A stretch of 64,000 nt of DNA from Bugula neritina (taxonomy: Eukaryota; Bryozoa; Gymnolaemata; Cheilostomatida; Bugulidae), in contig OZ037766.1 in the NCBI GenBank assembly GCA_964035545.1, positions 31,689,773 to 31,753,772 of the forward strand. Reading direction: 5' to 3'. Positions within the stretch are counted from its first letter, which is position 1. Every line of letters starts with the position of its first letter. Shown piece after piece: positions 55,501 to 64,000 of the stretch. The notes under the pieces are model-generated. The model saw nothing but the letters and a program-made list of their open reading frames with translations. It ran no database searches and was not told the DNA's origin. A program made the position numbers and the translations under genes.

Positions 55501-57070
55501 AGTTTAATTTGAAATAGATTTTAAACATACCGCGGGGAGTAGAGGAAACGATTTTGGAGACTGGCACAGAACGGTGTTTGGCTAGAGCACCCTTCAAGTG
55601 AAATGCAGTGAAACAACCGGAGCAGTACAATTCAGAGCACTCTTGGCAGGTCTGTAATAATATACAAGTACAAAGCTTGGCAGGTCTGTAACATTATACA
55701 ATTACAAAGCTTGGCAGGTCTGTAATATTATACAATTACAAAGCTTGGCAGGTCTGTAACATTATACAATTACAAAGCTTGGCAGGTTTGTAGAGAACAA
55801 CTAGCAAATGATTTGTAGCAATGTAAAGTACATTTAAACATGAATTAAAAATTTAAAAAATAAAAACTCAAAATAAACGTTTTGATGGAAATAGGAACTT
55901 ACCACCGCTGCAGTTTTTATTTCACACTGACCACAAAGAGGGCCGTTCTGACGTAGCCCTGGTTTACTGTTATCTCTCTGCGCAAGGAAGGCTAAGGTGC
56001 CAGGCTGTGGCTTCTCCTTGACCTTTGATGATGTCACAAGTGGCTCATCTTTCAAAACCTTAACTTTACGGCTTTTACTTGAATTCTGTAAAAAATTATA
56101 TTCATATTATCAAAGTTAAAATTATAATATTAACTTTTGATCTATTTCCAACTTTTCTGCAAAAATAAAAAACTTTTCACTACAACTAACAAACTTAATC
56201 AATAACGATTAGAAAAACAGTATAAGAAATTCATAAGCAAGTAGCAACTATTTAAGAATTATGAGATAGTTGTAAATGTGTAAGAACATTGCAGCAGCCA
56301 TTCATCATATTTACTCAGTATTTTTTCAACAGGGTAATAATCTGAGACCAAGCAATTGAGTTGAATCAACAAAAATAATCTGTTTCATCTTTCTAACATC
56401 TGATGGCCCTCAACAACTATGATCAAATAGATACGTGAGATAGTGAATTGAAGTATCAACTAATATAACACATACTGCACTCTTTGACTTGGTTCCTTTA
56501 CTAAGTACTTCCTTTGCATGGGTGTTGAGACTTCCTTCTTTGCCAGACTTCCAGTGTCCGCCCCCTCGCTGCCTACCAATGGAATAAGAAAATGACACAT
56601 TACACTTTGAACCTTTTAAAAACAATAACTATAACCTGCAAAACTATTTGATATTATAGATATTTATAGTTACATATAAAACATATGTAGATCATAGAAA
56701 ATTAATAAAACTCAAATCTAGTCTGAAGTTTGAGATGCCTTACTCTCTCTGCTCTTTTTCCCTGTTCATTGCGAGTTTTAGTTCCCTGAGACGATCTTCC
56801 ATCTTTTTACTTTCTTCTTCCAGCTGCTTAGTTCGTCCTTGAACATCTTCTGTTCTCATGTTTCTAAAGATGGAATGAGTTTTAAATGCGGGCAGGACAA
56901 TGTAGAAAATTTATTAAAAAAGTGAAATAAATATTCCAAATATAATGAGAGATATGAAAACCAAAGAAAACAGTTGTTTAAACACAAAATTTAAACAGAA
57001 AAACAATTATTACTCACGCAACACGAAGCTTCATCGAAACAGGGTCTTTTCTTGTAGATGCATAAGACAT
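49581..57070 (-). CDS. ZBBX: Zinc finger B-box domain protein, ZBBX homologue (complete)
   Basis: Nineteen coding exons give 3009 bases and 1002 residues. Exons: 57018-57070, 56744-56863, 56476-56572, 55903-56085, 55531-55651, 55324-55445, 54840-55095, 54514-54708, 54056-54207, 53780-53859, 53539-53607, 53338-53435, 52656-53019, 52303-52580, 51825-51928, 51133-51523, 50756-50884, 50127-50244, 49581-49659. Order: N-terminal coiled coil, GHWKSGKEG, B-box zinc finger (CGQC, then CQECSELYCSGC, then HLKGALAKH), AAQSFQQALAEWR, LSYAEKLLLKRNRR, a heptad-repeat region and an acidic C terminus. These blocks and their order match vertebrate ZBBX. Known ZBBX is linked to motile cilia; its molecular role is unclear. 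The first ATG follows an acceptor, TTTACCAG, so an untranslated or further coding exon may lie upstream. The acceptor at 53019 has an in-frame alternative at 53016. Confidence 0.87.
50305..50665 (+). repeat. 20-bp minisatellite TCATATTACTAACTAGTACA (~17 units)
   Basis: Long regular array in the intron between ZBBX exons 50756-50884 and 50127-50244, with few unit variants. Confidence 0.95.
52721..52888 (-). repeat. Coding 21-bp minisatellite in ZBBX (8 heptads RP[AV]SRAD)
   Basis: Eight 21-base units inside exon 52656-53019 encode seven-residue repeats of RPxSRA(D/N) type. The period keeps the frame. The segment is rich in Arg and Ser and likely disordered. It is absent from the vertebrate ZBBX I recall. 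Confidence 0.92.
55642..55795 (-). repeat. 34-bp repeat spanning the B-box exon acceptor of ZBBX (4.6 units)
   Basis: On the plus strand, units start at 55642, 55676, 55710, 55744 and 55778. In minus orientation each contains a (T)TACAG|ACCTGCCAAG junction; the real one starts the exon at 55651. The first ten exon bases are thus copied upstream four times, each preceded by an acceptor-like AG. Confidence 0.92.
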
Positions 57071-58694
57071 TTTTTCTTCGAATATCTGGTAAACACAAAA
57101 ATTGCTATAACCAAAAATTGAAATTAGGTTGAATTTTACAAAGACTATAAAACAATGTACTATAATCACAGATTTTTAACAAGTTAAATTTAATGCAAAA
57201 TCTAAAACAAGCAAATCTAAAAGACATGTGATAAAAATATTTTCAACATTCTGCAAAAATTTGGGTGAGTCAAAACGACAGTGAAAATGATAAAAAGTTG
57301 TTAATACTAATACTTAAACTATACTAACATCATAATTATTTACAAAAAATGAAATAAAAATACAGATATAATAATTTGATTATGACAATGTAAAATCAAA
57401 ACAAATTGATTAAAATTAAAGCAAATAAAATTAAATAATTATAAATTCATAGCTTCAAGTTTTAGTTTAACTTTAACTGAATACAGAATACTGAATAGTT
57501 TTAACAACTCGTACTAAAACTATTAAAACAGTTGTACTTATATAGGCTTACGGTTCACACTAATATTTGCCTCAAATAGTTTACACATTTTGAACTGAAG
57601 AAAAAAAAATTCTAATAACTGTATTCTGATAAAAATGATTAAAGCCCCATCAATGTGAACAGATGCCAACATTTGTAGCATTCTAGTTGCTGTGGCATTA
57701 CAATATGGCGAATTGTTCTTTTGTGCCGGAGATACATTAGCTTTTACAAGGATAGTTACCACTGCTCTCTTTTATGTTATTTTGTAGTAAAGTATTTACG
57801 GAAACCTACAGTTGCTACGGGACGTCAGGGTTGATTTTGCATTATGTTACACTATTGGCTAATAAATAACCTTTGTTTCGGAATTTACCGCTTCTCTTTA
57901 AAAGGTACATCCGTAAAGATTTTGGTTTCGTGTAAGTCCAACTCAAAGTGTATAAAAGTAAAACATGTTTTTTCAGATTTGCTTATGTTAGATGACTTCG
58001 ATACTCAAATAGAAGTTCAATGGCAAATATTTCTTTATATCAGACTAGCATCTGATAGTTATTGCTAAAAAGTTTATGTTTTTTAGTATTTAAACCTAAG
58101 TGCTCAAAATTTCAGTCAAAATCAAAATCACAAATGATAAGTGATAACACTTTGAGTTTGACTTATACTATACTATAAATTATAGTTATAAGTTATAGTT
58201 ATACCTAATGAGGTAACACTAACAGTATCAGTATAATTATCATTATGATTATGAGCATGAGTCGGAGTAACACTAACACCGATCGGTGATCACTATCACT
58301 GCGGCTGTTACATATTTACTATATTAGTATTATCGATTAGTAATACTAATAGTTAAGGCTAATACTTTTTGCCATCGGGAATTAAATTAGAGTTTGATTT
58401 ATTTAGTAAGTTGTGTAGTATAGTTATATTCTGATGTAAATAATAAATTTATGACCATGTTTCTACTTTTTTATGTTTAAGTTGTTAAATTTAATCATTA
58501 GCTGAATAACTAACAGTCATACTAATAGTAATGGTAATAGAACACAGATATCTATGCAGAAGCACTCAAGTTTATGATATAATTATATTCATTGTCAAAA
58601 ATTACAGAGATTAATTATGCAAAGCTAAATAATATTTTGATGATTTATCATCAGTTATAATTAATTTAATTTTTTTTTAGATTTAGAGTCGACA
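57071..58694. promoter_or_regulatory. Shared upstream region of ZBBX and DHHC genes
   Basis: The two genes are divergent with start codons 1.6 kb apart, so this holds both promoters and any untranslated first exons. GTTGCTACGGGACGTCA at 57811-57827 has, on the minus strand, AGCAAC, which fits an RFX X-box right half, and a CRE-like GACGTCA on the plus strand. No TATA box was evident. An acceptor-like T8AG at 58671-58680 suggests the DHHC start codon is in a second exon. Confidence 0.45.
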
Positions 58695-61045
58695 ATGTTG
58701 AGCGAAAAATCACGATGTTATCTGCAAAATTCCAAAGATATAGTCGCTTTTTCTATTTTAATTCTTGGTGCCCCTATCGACTTTATATATGAATTGTACT
58801 TTGTATCAGATCACTATCAGAAAGTGAATGGTACAGGCATTAATTGTTATTATTATGGTGAGTTTTATACTACTCACTATTACTATTTTTAGTTGATACA
58901 ATTTTATAATTTCTATAATAAATCATGGTGCTCGCAAGCTGTGTACCTCAACACTTGATAATGTATCGATGCATCCTTTTCTCTAAACATCGAGTGTTTC
59001 TTTTTATTCCAGACATTCTGTAATGAGTAAGGGTTATGCTTTTGGATAAGTTTTACTATTAAAAATTTGTGCAATGAGCTTGCAGTTGCTAATTGCAGGA
59101 AACGTAAGTTATAAAAAAGTGATATTAATTTTTTGCAGGTGTTTTAATATTTTGTGCAGTTGAAGTATTTTGGAATTTGTACTATGTGACCACATGTGAT
59201 AATCGTACGGATACATTAGTGACAATGCTAACTGAGGAACTGGACGTTGAGGTATTTCGGCTACAGTAATATTCACACTCTAATTTGTAAACAACTGAAA
59301 CCTACTGGAACATGTTGAGTCACTGTTTTTGGCTTGGTTTTTTAAAATCACAATGCTTTCTTTTTAGTAATTGCTATATTACAACAGAGAACATTTCTTA
59401 TTTTCCTACTCACCGGCGTGCAACTTGTATCATTTGCCTGGAATGTATCATCTTATGTGTGTTTCAGAGCTGTGAAAAGTGTGGTATGCCAAGAGTACCT
59501 CAATCTCATCATTGTAAAGCCTGCAATGTCTGTATACTCCGTAGGGACCATCATTGTTGGTAGGTCATCGTTTTATATGATACTATATTTAGAACACTTG
59601 CCGTTGAAGTAGGAAGATAGGAAGTAAAAAGACATAATCATCTCTTAACTATTTGACTTCAAGAATTAGTCATTCCACTCAAAGCATTTCAACAGCTCAC
59701 TATTTATTTTTATTGATTCCACATGTAAAAATGATAAAACAATGTTATAAGTAACAAGTACAGCATAGTGAAATGTTACTAAATTTTTTGTTTTCAACAT
59801 TTTGTAGTTTTGAATAAAAGCGTCTTATTTTTGTTGCAAATAGAAATGTGGTGGCTCACTAACTGTTTATTTTACATGAAATCTAATTTTTCTCTTGTTG
59901 CACTTAGAAATCTTCAGCCTAATTTAAAACTTTACTTTATTCAATAGTTAAAAATAAATAAAAACGCAAAAGCTCTAAAAACTTGTGGTCCGTCTTACAG
60001 GTTTGCAGGTAACTGCGTTGGGCTGCACAATCAAGGTAACTTTGTGATGCTGAGCATGTACTTATGGATAGCAGCTGTCACTCAGAATATATACAACATT
60101 CAATTCGTATGTGATGTGAGTAAACCGTTCATGTGGTCTGCTTAACTTTTCCTTCACTCTAAAGTTTAAGTTATTATTACGAAATAAAATATTTTTCTTG
60201 AATTGCTTCTTAATATATTCTTAAGAATTGCATATTTAAGTGATGAAATGAATGAAGCTACAAGCAATAAATATGTTTACCTAGTTACACATACTGTTGA
60301 TAGAGCAGATGGGTTTTCAGTAAAGTGCTCTTACATAAAATAAACATAACTGTTCTATGTATAATCATGTATGCCAGCTTTCATTAAGATAGTGATAAAA
60401 ACCAATTAATGCATTTCGTAGAAATTGAAACATTATTATTTGGCTTGCGCAGTTGAGTAAACAAAATGTTTTATATCATTAGTTACATTGTATTGTGTCG
60501 TTTATAGTTGAAGGAGATTTATATTCATGACGGAGTTATACTTGTGTTGTATCTCACAGGTGCTTGGGTGTGACATGTACTCACTGCTTACTGTATGTCT
60601 TCCACATTTCCCAGTGATGATCAAACAGTATTCACTCTACTGTTTCTTTGTGAACTTCATGACCTTTTTAGGTGAGTTGTTCTTTATAAAGGGTACCATA
60701 CTACTACTACTAGTACTACTACTACTACTACTAGTACTACTACTACTACTAGTAGTAGTACTACTACTACTATTAGTAGTAGTAATACTACTGCTGCTAC
60801 TGCTGCTGCTGCTACTGCTGCTGCTGCTGCTACTTCTACTGCTACTGCTACTTCCACTACCACTAGTAGTACCACTAGTAGTACCACTAGTAGTACCAGT
60901 ACTACTATTACTGCTACTACCGCTACTACTACTACTACTACCACTACTGCTACTACAGCTACTACCTCTACTACTAGTACCACTAATACTAGTACCACTA
61001 CTACTAGTACCACTACTAGTACTACTACTGCTATTACTACTACTG

Positions 61046-61121
<76 letters not shown>

Positions 61122-61707
61122 CACTACTACTACTACTACCACTACTACTACTACTAGTACTACTACTACTACCACTACTACTGCTACTACTACTACTACT
61201 ACTACTGCCACTACCACTACTACCACTACCACTGCTACTACTACCGCTACTACTACCGCTACTACCTCTACTACTAGTACCACTACTACTTATCCACTAC
61301 TAGTTATCCACTACTAGTACTACTACTACTGCTACTACTACTACCGCTACTACTTATCCACTACTAGTTATCCACTACTAGTACTACTACCACTGCTACT
61401 ACTACTACTACTACTACCACTACTACTACTACTACTACTACCGCTACTACTGCTTGCACTACTATTTTACTCCGATTGTTTTGCAGGTATCCTGCTGCTG
61501 TTGATGTTTACCTACTTATTCTGGCTTCAAGTTATTCAACTTGTAACTGGATTAACGAGACATCAACTCAAACAGAGAAAGATAGACTACAGATTTCCTA
61601 ATATGTTTGATAACATTGTTACTGTGTTGGGACATCACTGGTACCTGTGTTGGTTGCTGCCACCACTGAACACTTCTCTTAAGTTGACCAGCAAGAAGAC
61701 TATGTGA
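58695..61707 (+). CDS. DHHC palmitoyltransferase, ZDHHC24-like
   Basis: Six coding exons (58695-58857, 59139-59251, 59468-59559, 60001-60115, 60560-60671, 61487-61707) give 816 bases and 271 residues, close to the small ZDHHC22/24 enzymes. Two membrane helices precede the cysteine-rich domain (SCEKCGMPRVPQSHHCKAC, then CILRRDHHC) and two or more follow. Expected role: transfer of palmitate from acyl-CoA to protein cysteines in an endomembrane, with the DHHC cysteine as acyl carrier. The usual proline after DHHC is replaced (DHHCWFAGNCVG), as in ZDHHC22/24-type members. The C-terminal block NMFDNIVTVLGHHWYLCWLL resembles the ZDHHC24 end. Start: the only in-frame ATG before the first helix. Confidence 0.85.
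60700..61455 (+). repeat. (CTA)n/(CTG)n trinucleotide array filling a DHHC intron
   Basis: About 750 bases of CTA, CTG, GTA and ACC triplets start 28 bases after the donor and end about 30 bases before the acceptor of the 815-base intron. The long Leu or Val frames across it are artefacts. Confidence 0.96.
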
Positions 61708-62496
61708 TGACTCTGTAACCCTGCTTGACTAAACTTTGTCTATCTCTAGCTAAGTGATGTCTGTTTACTTTGTCTTTAGTCATAGTCATTGTTCTTGCCA
61801 ATTGTGGTTCTATATTTTGTATCATGATATTATGTGTAGTTTAGTATTTCTGTTTTATTAGGATTGCAATCAACATTGTCTACTTTCCTTACTATGCGTG
61901 TGATTATATTATATACTATTATATTATATATTAATGTACTATATTATAATATATTATATACTATTATATTATATTATATACTATAATATAATATACTATT
62001 ATATTATATACTATTATATTATATTATATACTATTATATTATATTATAGGCTATTATTTAGTAAATAATAGACAAGTAAAAGATGAAAGATGATCAATGC
62101 ATAATCTGCTTGTATTTAGGTGTCAAGTTGAAATTTAGATTATATGCAACATTTTGTCTGTTATGAATTTATGTTTAGATAAGCTATAACTGTTTTGTTT
62201 TGTTTGTTTTAAATACATTATTATTTTTCCTTAATCTGAAAATGATTTACAATGAAGTTGACTTGCAGGTGTAGGTGCTATATAATCATTAATTTAATAC
62301 TATATCTTTAAAAATCTTGATCTCAAATGTACTAGGAAGTTATTTAAAAAATGTTAACAATAAAATCTATTGCAATATTAAATACAGTGATTATAAATAT
62401 AGCAAGTTTATTCGTTCCACTAAATAGATTATACCAACTAGTAGTAAAAGCTAAAGTTCTTCAGCTCATCAACTTGTGATAATTATTTACAACTCA
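61708..62496. other. Intergenic with TATATTATA repeat
   Basis: 3' flank of the DHHC gene. An ACTATTATATTATAT repeat lies at about 61900-62050 and an AATAAA at 62359. No gene seen. Confidence 0.6.
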
Positions 62497-63524
62497 ATGA
62501 ATACTACCTCAACTACTGCAAACTCTTCCACAGGTACATCTTTTCACCTAACTAAAGCTTTCAAATAGTTATTTTAATCTAATTTGTGATAAATGTAAAT
62601 ACAATAAAAAACAAACCAAATTTACCACTCAATTGAAGACTTTGTTAAAAAGGAAATTTATTTTTGCGTAAGCATACATTGTAAATAATGTATTTTGTTC
62701 CAGAGTCAAGCAACAACAGTGAAGGTACTTTTAGCCACACCATATCTAAGGTATTGACCAGCACGCAGACAGAGATTGTTTTGGCTCCAACAATTAGGCC
62801 AGACAACAGTTCCCCGTTTGACACTCTACAAATTATTGTAGGAGCTTCTAGTGCTTTTCTCATAATAGTAAGGAAACTAAATGTAAACAAAACATTTGTA
62901 CTATTCAAAGTAACATTCAAAGTAACGTAACGCTTTGCTTCTAAGGCAATAATAGGGTTTCAAAATAATGGAAAAATTACCTTTAATTTAAATAAATAAT
63001 AACACACACACACACACACTCAGTGGTTAATGTAATTACAGGTTTGTGGAATAGCCTTTGGGTGTTACACTAAAAGAAATAAAAAGAACCGCCTGATTTA
63101 TGATGAGTCAGCTATAGCAAACTCAGAATCGGTAAGAAGTGTTGAACAGCAGCACTCAGAAAGCAACAAAGAGAATGACATAGCCAGTCAACTGTCAAAT
63201 GACATGTATGCCAAAGTAGTGAAGGAAAGGCCAAAACCCTTGTCTCACGTTGCTGAAGTTCCCAACACCAGTAATGATGACAATTTAATGAATACAAATG
63301 TGATAAATACACCAGAAACATTACCTTTTCCGCCTACTGTCGCTAGCCCACCTATTCCACCTGTTCTATCAAAACAATATCACCCTGAGCCAAATAACAA
63401 TGAAGCTATTAGTAAACTAACAAATGACCATAAAAAGTTAAGTAAAAATAAAAAAGATCACAGGAGACCTAAACCAAAGAAGCCAAAAAAGAAAAAAAAG
63501 GATAAAAAGAAAAAGCGAAAATGA
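62497..63524 (+). CDS. Small single-pass membrane protein with lysine-rich tail, unrecognised
   Basis: Three exons (62497-62533, 62704-62867, 63042-63524) join in frame to 684 bases and 227 residues. The N-terminal 50 residues are rich in Ser, Thr and Asn with several NxS/T sequons (NTTSTTANSST). One helix follows (LQIIVGASSAFLIIV, then CGIAFGCY) with a basic stop-transfer KRNKKNR. The cytoplasmic part has a DMYAKV tyrosine, a proline block (LPFPPTVASPPIPPV) and a 40-residue Lys/Arg C terminus. No signal peptide is seen, so it is either a type III protein or a signal exon lies upstream. No family was recognised. Confidence 0.65.
63000..63021 (+). repeat. (AC)n microsatellite
   Basis: About 22 bases of AC in the last intron of the small membrane protein gene. 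Confidence 0.9.
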
Positions 63525-64000
63525 AATTATAAGTTGTACTTTTGCATTTTTATAGGCTACAATGCCGATGTTTTTAAGAGAAATGTGCTTCAAACTTTAT
63601 AGAAAGTTGCTATGATGGGTATACCGTGTCTAAAAATATCTGGCAAACAATAAAGACACCCAATGTTATTACTTGAATTATTTAATGATTTAAAGTAAAT
63701 ACTATGATCATGAGTCCATGGTATTATGTTGAGTTATGAGAGAAAAATGTAATTTGCACCAACTTATATGCATTGAAAATAATTTTAGTATAAAAAATAA
63801 ATTGTATGTGTTATAAAAAATGTTTAAGTAATTTGATTCAGGTGGGATATAAATATAATTGGTGAAAAAGTAAGTAAAAACTGCCACTGTTGCTGTCAAG
63901 TTGTATTTGCACCAACTAAATTAAACTTTTGGATCTTTTTTTACTTTTTAATGCACAAATAGATTTGCTTTGCAAGCTACTAAATTTTAGCAAAATGACA
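63525..64000 (+). other. 3' flank of the small membrane protein gene
   Basis: AATAAA at 63649-63654, 125 bases after the stop, is a good poly(A) signal candidate. Nothing else is seen up to the window end. Confidence 0.55.

Noticed and set aside
57844-58068. 74-residue frame upstream of the DHHC gene
   Set aside because: No domain, no donor joining it in frame to 58695; probably noncoding leader region.
60527-61303. 258-residue Leu-rich frame and its Val-rich complement
   Set aside because: Product of the CTA/CTG triplet array in the DHHC intron; only 60560-60671 within it is a real exon.

Overview
This is a window of animal (metazoan) nuclear DNA. It is AT-rich, its genes are split by many short to medium GT-AG introns, its proteins are metazoan-specific, and it carries abundant microsatellites and minisatellites. 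Nothing fixes the phylum. A lophotrochozoan-type invertebrate is my guess, with low confidence. No bacterial or viral features were seen. Exons were joined by hand from splice signals, reading frame and comparison between the paralogues. Every junction listed keeps an open frame.

Positions 1-47928 hold a tandem array of three VEGFR/PDGFR-class receptor genes on the + strand. Copy A (enters at base 1, ends 3845) encodes Ig domains equivalent to D2, D3, D6 and D7, then a membrane helix and a 22-residue tail. It has no kinase and looks like a membrane-anchored decoy. Copy B (11392-24657; signal-peptide exon not found) and copy C (28904-47928; complete, 25 coding exons, 1331 residues) each have seven Ig domains, one membrane helix, a split tyrosine kinase and a tail with YxxM, PPxY and C-terminal PDZ-type motifs. 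The array is a mosaic: D2-D3 of B is almost identical to A, introns included, while other exons of B are almost identical to C. Copy C has a 522-bp tandem duplication of its upstream region plus first coding exon.

Positions 49581-57070 hold a complete 19-exon, 1002-residue ZBBX (B-box zinc finger) homologue on the - strand, tail to tail with copy C. Head to head with it is a six-exon, 271-residue ZDHHC24-like palmitoyltransferase (58695-61707, +). The window ends with a small single-pass membrane protein with a lysine-rich tail (62497-63524, +).

The most unusual pattern is a set of minisatellites built across, or directly against, exon/intron junctions. Units of 38, 29, 33, 21, about 55, 48 and 34 bp repeat a genuine donor or acceptor, in the receptor genes and independently at the B-box exon of ZBBX. 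In one case the extra donors are in frame and the downstream ones match the donor consensus better than the first. Mobile DNA includes a foldback element with arms of about 227 bp, tRNA-derived SINE relics, a LINE reverse-transcriptase fragment and an inverted pair of an unnamed repeat. The 7.5-kb gap 3846-11391 and the 4-kb gap 24658-28693 hold no convincing complete gene.
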